From: Lepidurus packardi | Lineage: Eukaryota; Arthropoda; Branchiopoda; Notostraca; Triopsidae | Assembly: GCA_023053545.1 (NCBI GenBank) | Contig: JAKZAN010000005.1 | Span: 8,432,001 to 8,496,000, forward strand | DNA length: 64,000 bases | Reading direction: 5' to 3' | Shown here: positions 1 through 11,300 of the stretch, one piece after another | How the letters are laid out: the number at the start of each line of letters is the position of its first letter | Position numbering within the stretch: position 1 is the stretch's first letter | Notes under the pieces: generated by a model | What the model was told of the DNA's origin: nothing | The model's input: only the letters and a program-made list of their open reading frames with translations | Databases searched by the model: none | Position numbers and translations under genes: made by a program

Positions 1-420
1 ACGCGCTGAACCGATGACAGTGCCACCCTTCCAAGAAAAGTTTAGTCGTACAATTAAACACTAACGAAGATAATTCTGCAAAACATGCTCACTTTATGGA
101 TAATGCCAGAAACCGAAGACCAATGTGCTTCGATAATATTCACTCCTCCATCAACCATTCCCTGATATCCTTCTCGGATGAAGTAGACTTTGGCACCCAA
201 GTACATACCAAAACGTACTACAGCTCTCACAGCACCGTTCATTCCTTGATGATAAGAAAGTACACACTAGAATTAAGATGAAATTGCGAAATTCAATAGG
301 GTATATACCTTGGGAATCTCCTCCACTCGTGAATACAGCAATGCCTTTTCCCTTATGAGCCCCACGCGAAATTAAACGACGTAGGGGTTTGGGCCCATCT
401 TCCTGCTTCGTATCTGCCAT
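1..420 (-). CDS. ATP-dependent 6-phosphofructokinase, 5' part
   Basis: Cytosolic glycolytic enzyme that phosphorylates fructose 6-phosphate using ATP. Three exons are visible on the minus strand: 309-420 (start ATG at 420), 93-244 and <1-27; the gene continues off the left edge. The first exon ends in the glycine-rich nucleotide-binding stretch [15 protein letters not shown]. Exon 2 continues with [10 protein letters not shown] and [13 protein letters not shown], and exon 3 reads GGTVIGSAR; this order is diagnostic of the eukaryotic PFK N-terminal half. Splice sites are GT/AG and phases agree (CAA G | GA ATG AAC). The start gives about 28 residues before the core, normal for animal PFK. It faces TDP2 head to head. 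Family assignment is firm; the C-terminal regulatory half lies outside the window. Confidence 0.93.
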
Positions 421-1351
421 TGTACGCTCGTTGAGATCTGTGAAGTGTGAAGAAACCAGAAGCAGAATTAATATTAGCGTAAAATGTTTAACTTTCTGAT
501 AAGGAAAATGAGATTTAAAAGAAAACACAGAAATAATGGTACAACTTTTGTTCAAGAACGAAGTGTCACGTAAAGGAAAACTTGTTACAAGGCGAGTACG
601 AAGCCAGCAACAGACAGGACCGTAGTATACGAGAGCAGACAGAATTGCAGCATCTAATGCAAGCTTATTGTCCTTGACAGTTTAATGATCTAACCCAATG
701 AAAGCGACGAGAAGGGAAAGGGGTCTAATACGTCCGGTATAACCCTGCGTGATTCCCGGCACGTAAGTTTAACTTAGAAAGCAAAAGCCGCTTGCTTATG
801 ACAATCAAAGTTACCTGAACAATCGCACAAAGGACAAAGTAGAACAAAAGTTCTCTACACAGAAAAAAAGCCGGGTTTTGTAACACTTCTAGGCCTTGTT
901 TGTACGAAAGCTGGGACAGAAGCTGATGGAACAAGGGACAGTTGTGTACTAGTAAATCTGAACCAGAAATCGTTAACTAGCCTTAAACTCACCTAAATAA
1001 ATTAGACAGAACGAACCACTTCCACAGTCACCCCCAACTCAAGTACAAGGTGACCCTGGCACACACGAGACCCAGAGACTAGCATTGACATTGCGCGGGA
1101 TTCAACCGTAAATCGATTTAATATATTTTCGAGGTGAAAGGTTGTGAAATGAAAACGTTCATAAAGAGCTGAATTTGGAAAAAATATATCCTTGTGGAAG
1201 TTCGATTTAAAAATTCTTATAATTAAGCAGGCAACAATGAATTTGAACAAGCCAGCATTTTCAAAGAACGTCATTCGTTCGAAAGCTAAATAATCGATAG
1301 TCATACCCTGGTCACGTGATTACATTCCAAACGTAGGAAAACAAACAGAAT
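421..1351. other. Intergenic region between PFK and TDP2
   Basis: Divergent intergenic DNA of about 0.93 kb that must hold the 5' UTRs and promoters of both flanking genes. I see no supportable coding exon. The open frames present have no recognisable domain. Confidence 0.6.
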
Positions 1352-1393
1352 GTGTGCTTTATTCTGAAGAAAAGGTCCAGTAATTCGTCGGAG

Positions 1394-2902
1394 ATGTCTG
1401 ACCAAGTCCAAGACTTAGAAATTCCAGCAAAAGAGGAGTGCGAGAAGCTTGTAAAAGAATTTGCCAGTATTACAAACACAAACGAAGCTCTCGCACAATT
1501 TTACCTTCAAGATCGCCAATGGAACCTTGAAGTATATTTAGAAGCAAATATGGTTATTTTTTGTACAACCTCTTGATAATAAATAAATAGATTCTGTGTG
1601 AAAGCATTACTGTTAATTGTTATTGCGTATCGTTATAAGTTATAGGGACTTGGATTATTTAGTTTTGTATTTATAATTGCATATCGTTATTAAGTTTCAG
1701 GGAGTTTTTAATTTTTATTTTATGCTTTCACAGAATTCAGTCAGTGATTACTTCCGCGCCGTCGATGAGGATGGAGGTAGAGCAGGGTCGTCTTCACCAG
1801 AAGAATTACAGCAAGAACTACCCGCAAGAATTTCAGACACAAATCAAGCCAGGGTTAATCAAGAAGTAAATTTGGAAAACCAGAACTTTTTCCCCGGTCA
1901 GTTAACCACAGTTCCACCCAGTCACCTGAAGATCGTGACATGGAACCTTGATGGCTTGGATGAGCATAATTTGAAAAAGCGCACTAAAGCCGTTATCAAG
2001 ATGGTTGAATTGTAAGTTGTAATACCCTATATTTTTAAAACATGAGTATATATACATATAGTATATACACATATGTATATACCGAAAAGGGAACGACCAG
2101 ACGTAATCTTTTTTCAAGAACTTATCCCGGATACGTATTCCTACCTTGAAACCAACTTGCCAACGTATCAGCCATTTAGTTCACAAGTCGAAGGGCAGGA
2201 CTACTTTTGTGCCACATTCCTCAGCATTTTCACGACGTATCACGTTGACAAAGACAGTCCTAAGATTTTTGATTATCCTGGGACAAGAATGGGAAGAAGC
2301 CTTTTAATGGTCAAGGTAAATTTTAGAGGTCACACGCGCCATTGATTATAATGATGACAAATTTGATCACAACAGGCTCGAATCGCCAATGTTCATTATA
2401 CTTTATTCAACACCCATCTTGAAAGTACCGCGGAATTTGCTGCTGAACGTGTGAATCAATTGAGGCTCTGCTTCCAGAAGCTCTGTCAAGTAGAGGAACG
2501 CGAGTCAGCCATATTTGGAGGTGACTTGAATCTTCGGGACAAAGAGGTATATTCTCAGCTCTGTTCGATTTGGATAATGGCATTGAAAACGCGTTTCATA
2601 TGAAACAGCTGGACCAGATCGGCGGCATACCTCCCGGAGTTGATGACCTTTGGGTGATATGTGGCCAACGCAAGGAGTGCCAGTATACCTGGGACATGAC
2701 TCGCAATACTAATAAGGAGCTACCAGGTCGTTTCAAGCCTCGCTGTCGCTTTGATCGTCTCTACGTTCGTCACGCACATCCTCGTTGTCTAATACCGCGA
2801 CATTTTGGCCTCACCGGGCTTCAAAAGATTGCTGGCACTCAAAGTTTTCCCTCAGATCACTGGGGCATTGTGGTTGATTTCGACATCGAATTTCCTGCTT
2901 AA
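1394..2902 (+). CDS. TDP2: Tyrosyl-DNA phosphodiesterase 2 (TDP2)
   Basis: Nuclear repair enzyme of the Mg-dependent endonuclease/exonuclease/phosphatase fold that removes topoisomerase II tyrosyl adducts from 5' DNA ends. Five exons: 1394-1552, 1734-2011, 2090-2315, 2376-2546 and 2609-2902, totalling 1,128 nt (375 aa, close to the roughly 360 of vertebrate TDP2). A UBA-like N-terminus (residues about 15-50) precedes the EEP domain. All four catalytic motifs are visible: IVTWNLDG (Asn), IFFQELIP (Glu), FGGDLNLRD (Asp) and SDHWG (His). TDP2-typical QYTWD and FKPRCRFDR lie between the last two. Exon 4 is joined to exon 5 by a 62-nt intron; without it the frame breaks after NLRDKE. An in-frame ATG at 1352 would add 14 residues; I prefer 1394. 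AATAAA occurs near 2989. Confidence 0.93.
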
Positions 2903-3259
2903 ATCGTGTGATCGTTCCCACGGTAGAATTCTTTTCAGTTTGTGTACTGTTCTTGAAATTTGATTGTTAAACTAGATTCCAATTTGTAATAAACGGGAAA
3001 AAAATCGCTCGTGGGTTTCACGTTTCAATGACGTACTTTAAAAGTAGAGTCACAATTCCAATTCGCAGCAGCTGTACAACGAGTATTCCACCAAGCGCTC
3101 AACATTAACATCCAAGACAACCTTGCACAGCAATCAAACAAACCAAAAAAATCACAAAATAAACTGCAAACAGTTTTGCCACGCTCTTGGCAAGAAATTG
3201 AGCTAGCATGTACAACAGAGATAGCTTATTCCACTCGCGAAAAAATCATCCTACTCGGA

Positions 3260-4665
3260 TCACTTCTTGGATGGGGTGCATGTACCTACAAAAAAGGTTT
3301 TAAACTTTCTGGCGTTTGGGTTCGAAAGCTTTCCTCGCCCCAAGTACTTACAATCACCCAGTTTTTCTTCCAAAATACCAATCTGGTCACTCAGTGAAGT
3401 AAGGGAAATGGGATTATCATCTCTGTTCAGATTCGCAACATTAGCTTTCTCGATTTCCTAGAAGCAAAGGCTCGTATTAGCATTTGGTTCCCAGTCCAAA
3501 TTCGACACAAAAAAGAGACGAATAAAGTACGAACCAGCTTATCCATCCTATCCGAAAGCTCGTTTAACTGCGCCTGTAACCGATTTAGCTTGCTTTCAAT
3601 CAACGTCGAATCAAACTCGACTACAGGAGGGGCTGGAGATGATGACACAGAAGGTAGGGAAGGTGCTATTGCTAGAGCTTCTTGCTGATTCTATATAAAG
3701 TCCTTTGTTTTAGTCAAAACAGTTTTTGTTTCTGCAGCTAAAAATAAGTATATGAAAATTATACTTGACCTTTTCCAACTTCTCTAGCTTCTGCAACATC
3801 GCCATCAACTCGGGCACAGATTCTATCCGGACTAATAAACGGTAGAAAAAAGCAGAGACAAAAAGTATAAAACGTAAACGAATGACCAAGAGACTGGAAG
3901 GGGGTAATAAAGTGATCCATACATTTGCATGTCCTGCTATCCTTCTGCAGCTCAAACCCGTCATGGCAATTGCATGTATAGCTGCCGAAGGTGTTTATGC
4001 ACACCTGTTGGCACTTATGATCCCCGGCACACTCATCAACATCTATAAAACAAACATTTTAGATAGCCCCGCTTATTTCCCTTTTAGCTGGGCCCGAGTC
4101 TTAATGGCAGCCCCCGAAAAAAATAGAAACATGGATTTTCACACCTGTTTCGCACGTCGGTCCAGTATAGCCTAATGGACATTGGCATAGGTCCGGCTTG
4201 ATACAGGTGCCACCGTGTTTACAACCCAGGGCACAGAGCGCTATATCGAAATCCAAAAGCGAAGCAATTAGATGTCTAGCCTTTGTTGCCTTAATTTATG
4301 ACCCAAACTCACGTTGTAAACAGCCGTGTGCGTGTTTCGCCGACGTAGTCCAACCCGGACAACAGGACTGTCGTTTCTCGGTAGAGGTCTGGTATTTGAT
4401 GACAGTTCGATAAATGGTATCATACTGTACCCTGTCAAGAGAAACGGATTGAGTTGAATGTCAGGTGAAAGTCACAACTGAGATTTTTTTCATTTTTATA
4501 TTTGTTTATATGTATATTTTTGACGGTCATTGTTGGTACCTAAACGCAGTACACATGGTACCGTTTGCGCAACGTTGACTGAAGGATTTGTAGGCCGGCT
4601 TGCAGTAAGATTCCACAACCCGTACGGGTTTGGTGACTCGTTCCTCGTGGGTGCACACATGCCGC
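3260..4665 (-). CDS. EGFL7/8-like secreted protein (EMI, EGF, Ca-binding EGF, coiled coil)
   Basis: Extracellular-matrix protein of the EGFL7/EGFL8 type; in vertebrates EGFL7 acts in vessel and matrix biology, and its role here is unknown. Minus-strand exons in order: 4540-4665 and 4313-4431 form an EMI domain (CTHEERVTKP to SCCPGW); 4145-4240 is an EGF repeat (CALGCKHGGTC to CQCPLGYTG); 3923-4042 is a calcium-binding EGF starting DVDEC with CINTFGSYTCNC. Two or three coiled-coil exons follow (about 3780-3830, 3530-3690 and 3370-3460; LNRLQAQLNELSDRMDKL, LSDQIGILEEKLGDC). A final splice gives the short Cys-containing tail CTCTPSKK and a stop at 3260. The signal-peptide exon upstream of 4665 was not found, so the 5' end is open. 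Phases agree at every junction checked. Confidence 0.85.
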
Positions 4666-7600
4666 CTGGGAAAGAAAGCCAAATATATTAAGGATGTTTA
4701 CACGCTACGCATGGATCAGTCATGGATGGCACACAAAAAAGTGAAAAATGGAAATCAACTGAATATATACATATAAATAAAAAAAAATACACTGGCGGGC
4801 ATTATTCATGGAAACATGACAGCACAGTTTATGACAATGTACATAGAAACGTCGGGCAGGTTGAAGACCTCCGGTCAAAGCCAAAAAGGCCAGCGGTACG
4901 CTTGATCTGATCTGGGTTATCCTCAATTAGATATGCACAGTTAGATTGCGTTTATGCGAAACCCGTTGTCATAAAGCCCAGAGCTAGGGAGGAATTTTCT
5001 GCTAACGGTATGAAAAATGAGTTACGCTAACGGATCGTTGGATAATCGCTCGCTATCGCATAATTCAAACTTTGGATAGACGCCACTTGTAGATCGCCAG
5101 GCGCCCAGCTATTTCATGCATGACGTTCAGCAATTAAGTTGGTCAACCTCTTTAATTAGAGGTGGGCAACTTGTAATAAAACTGCGCATAGTCTGCTCTG
5201 ACCTTCCCAAGCTCAGCGCCTTTTTTTTATTTTTCTTTCGATTATTGCTTACTTATTTTGCTTTCAAACTCAGTCTATATGCTAGGCTTTTTTGTGCTAC
5301 CCCCTTTGTGTGATAGGAATGAAAAGTTGCACCTGGGATTGCCCAGACTGGCTGAAGCTGAGACTTAGTGTGCTTATCAAAAATATCCGAAGCGCACTCA
5401 ACAACCATTATTAAAAGGATAAATTTGCAATGAAAAGGGGGAAATCAATCCCCCGGCCCTTAAACAGTCGTTCCAAGGGCTTATTAAACGGGCGAGCTTT
5501 CTTCAAAAGCTATTACAATCCAGACCAAGTGCTATGTTGCTTCTTGTTATTTTATAAGCGTGTTTAAAACAGATGTTGACTGTTTTCCGAAGGATATTGC
5601 TGTGCTATTATACGAAATATGTAATTTCAACTCTTCTTTTCTAACTTAATATTTCTTTTCTTTTTTGATTCGGTGAAGAGGGGTTGAAATTAGTTTCAGA
5701 GGAATGGGAAGTTTGCTTCTGGCAACAGATCAGATCCCTATTGATCTCTTGTGTATAAAACATAATGGTTCATTGAATTGACCAGCAGAGCGAACTCAAC
5801 AATAAATCCGCACTATAAGGGACTGACGTTTGGAGTCTTCTAAGGGCAGTCATTTATCCCTTTTGACAGTCGAATAAGCCTATCAAGTCTTTGTGAAGGA
5901 GTCACATATCCTGTCTATCTTTATGACAATACTTATGATCTCTTGTTCGGGGGAAGTATTTCCTTTTGCCCAACGTTTATTGCCCAAGACAAGGAGAACA
6001 AAACGCCCGGGAAAATTCTCAAATAGCTCCACGGTATAAATCATGGCAATGTAAAACGTGTGCGGCGTGTTTCTTTACGATTCAGGAGCAATACATTTAT
6101 TGAAGGTGCGAAAAAAGGCAGGAAAAAAAACCCGCAAGCCATAAATTTGGGGTTTCAGGAATCATAAAGAGGTGTAAAGGGATCTATGCTGGATGCTGCT
6201 GCCGAGAGGCAAGCCACATTATAGAACCAATTGGATATGGATGAGCTCACGCAAAAATTCCTCACCCTGGCAGGCAATCAGTGCCAACCGCCCTTCGCTT
6301 TCGTTTCCGTCCTTTTTCTTCTGGCTTACATATACATGATACCTCTTTTATATTGAGCGCTTTGGGTGTATGGTGGAGGATGAAAGTTAACACCGTGTTC
6401 ACTTGCATTTCGCATATATCCCTAGAAAGAAAGGAAAGGGGCAAGCTGTCAAGAGCAGAGAAAACCATGTTTGCTGTTGCGTTCCAGAGATTTTTTTTCT
6501 CTTTTCTTTCAATTTTTTTTATGTTGCTTCTAGGCTTGGTATAAGACTGGCGGGCACTCAAAAATGCCCCAAACGGCACAGTTTTGGCTAGCGTCAGATA
6601 ACGTGTTTACTGCCTGTGTTTCAACACACTTTTTTACTCGGTATTTTTTTGTCTCCCTTCTCATCCGTCGCTTTTTGACTTCTGAACGAGGGAAACCCTC
6701 CGTTCGTCCTTGTCCTAATTGCTACCCCGTTTCCTAGCAAACCAGCAAACTAGAAAAACCCTGTACGCGTACAGGACTTAATTTAGTTCAAGTCTTGCAT
6801 GTCATTTTGCACGTTCTCCTGTGCTTCTGGGATCCCCAAGTTCCAAAATAAAATTAAAAAACTTCAGAAAAAGGGAGGAACTATTGACTCACATGGGTAG
6901 GATATATAGAGACAGTGTAAAAAGTCACATGCTACGCGATGGCAGACGCAAAGTCATAACACGGGGTTATTTTGGTTTTCGCAACCCAAGTCGAGCTACG
7001 GGAATGCTAAAAAAAACCAGTAAAAATGCCCACTTTGCCTAGGAAACGGGAAACAATAAAAAACACTACTAGGAAACAATACTTAAAGCTCAAAATAAGT
7101 TTGCATTTAGACCAGCTTTTTACACATCCTACTCGATATAATTTAGTAACAAGATAAGGTGCTCCTTTCATTAGAAAGGTTATGCACACACTCCCCGACT
7201 GCATCATTACTTCTGCTTATGATCGACTTATGTAAATGAGATTGCTTGCTTTGAAGCGGCTCCGGGACCCTTTGGGCACAAGAGTTTCTTTGCGGGGCAG
7301 ATTCTCTTCGGGGCAGATCAGTTTTAATCGATAACCATACAAATCGGACAAAATCTTCCAAAGTCTCAACTTAAAGAAACTCTCAATCCTTTTACGACAA
7401 ATAAATTACGGCCCACGCTACCTCCCCCTGCCCCCTCCCACTTTTTTTGTCTTCAATACAAAGTTAAAAAAGAAATATCCCATCTCTTCCTCTATATGGG
7501 AGTTTCGCTTTCGGGGTCCTCCATCGCCGTGTTAGCATATCCGTTCGTTTTAATTGTTTGCCAGCTCGTTAGTTACAAATGGAGCTAACATCACCGACGC

Positions 7601-7666
7601 CCACCGCTCAGAGTTTATCGTAGGAATCAGCGGAAAAAAGCGTTTAAAAAAATCTTAATAGCTTAC
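4666..7666. other. Non-coding or unresolved stretch
   Basis: About 3 kb, A/T-rich. It should contain the first exon of the EGFL7/8-like gene (right-hand side, minus strand) and, if that gene is local, later exons of the secreted-protein gene that starts at 8382. I could not support any exon here by domain, phase and splice sites together. Confidence 0.4.
6760..6775. repeat. Perfect 16-bp palindrome
   Basis: CCTGTACGCGTACAGG reads identically on both strands with no spacer. It may be a dimeric protein-binding site or chance; nothing else supports a function. Confidence 0.4.
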
Positions 7667-8382
7667 CCCTGTTTGGCCCGCGGAATACGTTTATTACCGG
7701 CTGAGGCTGACTTATGTCGACGACTTTTGTGTTGTTCGGTTTTATGCGATGATGTGGGCGTCAACGCCACATGAGTGGATGACTTCGTGTCCGCAGAGCC
7801 GATAAAAGTGGCAGGAGAAGGCAGAGCTAGATCGGGTGATGATCGGAATGCATTTAAAAAGTGGCTCTCGCTTGATGAGCTCTTCACGGACTCGTTATTG
7901 TTCGCGGTTTCCGTTGCTGGTAGTGTAGCAGTGGAATCGGAATCGGCCTCGGTTATCTCAACGGCTCCGCCACTACTACTACCCACGCTGAAAGGGTCTT
8001 GCTGCAACATCAAAGCTACATCCGCGTCGTCCTTTTCATCGCGGTGTCTCTTCTCCCAAGTCTTGTCCGGCCGTTTGCTGCCTCTGCTGCCTTTCACAAG
8101 CTGCTCAAAAAGGTATTGCCTGACACGATCGTCGTCGTCCGTCAACTCGAATTGGACACGGTGAGTTTCGTGAGATGCAGTGTCAAAGGACACCTGGCCC
8201 TTATGACTCCTTGACGTGCTGGCGCCGCTAGGTTGGACATATAGACTGTCGCCGTGTCCACCTGCAGTACCTGATGTTATATGACGCTCGAATGGATTGA
8301 TCGAGTGCACCCCGTGAACACTAGTTAGCATAACAAGTAAACACGATATGATTGGAAACCACAAGAGACCACCTAATTCCAT
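7667..8382 (-). CDS. First coding exon of an unknown secreted protein (proximal copy)
   Basis: I do not recognise the family. ATG at 8382 opens a frame of about 238 codons that starts with a signal-peptide-like segment (LLWFPIISCLLVMLTSVHG). A hydrophilic Ser/Thr/Asp/Lys-rich region follows, with NPFERH, a DDDD run, QYLFEQLVKGSRGSKR and a basic end (RRHKSAS, KRIPRAKQ). The frame stops just after a good donor (GG|GTAAGC), so this is the first coding exon of a spliced gene, phase 2. The exon at 15858-16570 has the same length, the same GG|GTAA donor phase and matching motifs, so the two look like tandem paralogues. The pattern resembles the pro-region of a secreted precursor, but the mature domain is not visible. 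Later exons should lie between 4.7 and 7.6 kb. Confidence 0.6.
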
Positions 8383-11300
8383 TTTGCATGGTCAAGTTCT
8401 TTTAAGCGGATGCGAATCTCACCGAGATCAGCAACAACAAAAAGAACTTTGGGCGTGAGGAAATTTGCTACTTCGACCGCCAAATTTGTGCGCTTAATAA
8501 AAGAATCAAGCTGGCTGAATTGTCTGGAACTTATATTTTTTCGGGTGCAGGACAAAAATGTCGGGGAAAGTTTTCTTCTGGCACAGAGATCAGCTACGGA
8601 ACGCTATACTCATTGCAGATGATGATCCCAGCTAGTCTGTGGTCTAACTGACCGTCAGTCGCGCGCTTGGCTCGGTAGTCTTTCGAATTTGGTTTTCCTA
8701 ACATGTAAACGCTAAGGCAACCCATTGCTCAAGTTGCATGTTCCCTTGGCCTAACAGACACCGTCTATTATATTCAGACAACGTCCTTTTTTACGGCGGC
8801 GATTAGCTATGGCTCCCAATTTTTTCCCCCTTAAACTGGGACTGCTATTGTACCTGCGATGCTGCGAAGATAATTTGTCGAGTTATTCGTTAACTTTCAA
8901 GAAGCCAGTGATTAAAAAGAAATTAGACCTTTATACGTTGACAGGAATTCTTGGATGTTCGAAAAAGAAGCACATTGAAAAGACTCAAACTTGGAAAAAC
9001 TGTGAAATTTGAAGGAATTGGGAAATTTGGAAAAACTTAAAACTTTCCCGGTTGCATATTTTCATTGAAGCAATTCAGGGGGTTCTTTTACCTCTAAAGA
9101 CTGTAAAATCTTCTACTGAAAATTAAATTAATCCTATTATGTATTAAAGAGTTTGAGCTTTGACGAAATTGTTTTTTCTATGGTCCGCGATTTTAAGAGG
9201 ATAGCATCCTTTTTTGGAGTGATGAAAATTTTAAAAGCTAAGCTCCTTTTTCATCGTGTCAATCTCTTTCATTTTGGTTGTAGTTCCTTGCCGTAGAAAG
9301 AAAAAAAACTTGATGTAACTCTGGCACAAAGCTTCAAACGACTCGTTTGATGGCAAGCTTTCCTCTCCTGATGCTTGGAATAATGGAAATTATCTTGATT
9401 AGCCCTGGAAAAATTTTCGCTATGGACCCCAATTTTTCATTGTGCTAATCATGACACTTGAATTTTCGACTTAACTTATGAGTCTGGTGATGAGATATGC
9501 ATTGCAATGCAAAAACCCAACGATTTCTTATTAGGAGCCAGAGAACGGTTTGGCTTGGCGCCCTACTTCGAAGCGAAGGATTGTTTTGCATTCGGTCGTC
9601 CCAGTAAGCAAGAGTATTGCATTTTGCGAGTGATTAAAAGGCTCGTTTCGCTACAAGTATACAGAACGGGTTTTTATTTTGTTTCTTACTTCGAAACCCA
9701 GACAAAATCGTACACTTAATTACCGCCGTAGTCTGGCCCCCAACGTCCCCAAAACCCATTACCAACTAACGAGCACTTTCGTAAGCCTTTTCCTGTTTTC
9801 TTGTCCCTAAAAGCTTAAATATTATTTATTTATTTTTTATTAAGAATTTCACTGTTCTTTTTTTTTCAAAGAAATGTATACAGAAATGTTAAATCTGCAG
9901 TCCTCAATCAATGAGTTCATGTAAACCGAGAAACGTTCAGGTCTCTTACCGTTTGCGTAAATTTATTTTTATTTTTTTGTATTTGTTGTTCCATTACTGT
10001 ACGACTTTTACACTTTTTGTTTTACTGCGCTTCAAAACGAACATTGGATTGCGGATTTGAAAGCTTCTCCCAAAAGGACTGCTTGTAGACTGTCTGATTA
10101 GGAATGACGCTTGGCGCATTGCTCATTTGTATGTCTACAATGCACAGCATTCCTTAACTACTACTTGTGTCCCTTGTCACTCACAATCCATCGGTCATAA
10201 AAGCCACGTCGAGGTGCGGTGTTGAGGCATTGGCAACAGAACAATGATGTGTCCTTACCCTTGTTATACGGGCTACTATTTGGGGCGCATAGCTTTTTTA
10301 TTTCTTTATTTTTATTTTATTGTATTTTTGCACGTCGCTAATCGTATATAGTGGCCTTTACCCAAGGCAAAAAAACATGCCGTAAAAGCTAACAGCGGCT
10401 CCACGAACTGTCCAGCATTCCCGAAGGCGACCTCTAAACAAGTTTAGCTTTACGCTTAGAACACAGATAAGAAAGTTCAAGTAATAGCATATCTCGTTAC
10501 TACTTCACCCAAGTGATATTTTTGTGAATGCTCTTAATTTGTACAGGATATAAATTAAATTACTCGTTTAATGGTTGCTGTAATTCCCGGAGAGGCGTCC
10601 GACGAACTTTTCTGGCGAACCAAACCCCAAATAGTTGGGAATCCAACTCCACAACGCACGACTCAGTTTGGAATTCTCTTGCGAAGCATAGTTAATCTTG
10701 CAAACTATAAACCAAGTGCCAGTGAATGGCTTTACAAGCTCGTATTATGGAAATACGAACGAAGTAAAATGCCTAATAATGCCTTGATTGCTGGGACTGC
10801 GTACAGCATATAACCCGGAAGGCGTGATGGGGTATATGCTATAGTATCTTTTTTTTTTTTTTTTTGCAATGCCCCTGCGCCTTCAATACTAAGCGCGGTT
10901 TGGCATAAACTTAGAAACTCTGACAGTTATGAGGATTAAATATAGCAGACAGTCGCCCAAGTAATAAAACTGGCAGAAAACTGGACTCTCCTTTCTGAAC
11001 TTGGAAAGAGTTATACGTTCCGCGTACGTATAAACTGTGTACGTGAAGCCAAAATCTTTAAACCTTAACAATGAATCCCCCCAAGAAAAAGACGAGAAGT
11101 AAGCACATGCAGCTAAGGGAAGAATGTCTCAGGTCTCTGGCACCTTCCATATATGGTACAATGTCTGCCACTATTGTAACTGAAACGGGGCGTAAACTTG
11201 GCGCATTTCGGGACTTCTGGAACTCTCTTTTGTCTTTTACATCCTTTACTAAACAACTACTTTGCCATTGCGTGCTAGAGTCCCCCGCTAATTCAAGCAT

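Noticed and set aside
2547..2608. Apparent frameshift in TDP2 after NLRDKE
   Set aside because: A 62-nt GT/AG intron restores the frame and gives the expected TDP2 sequence, so no mutation is needed.
4720..4926. Minus-strand frame with a hydrophobic stretch that could be the EGFL signal peptide
   Set aside because: It has no ATG in frame (a stop lies just upstream of a TTG) and its possible donor has the wrong phase for the EMI exon at 4665.
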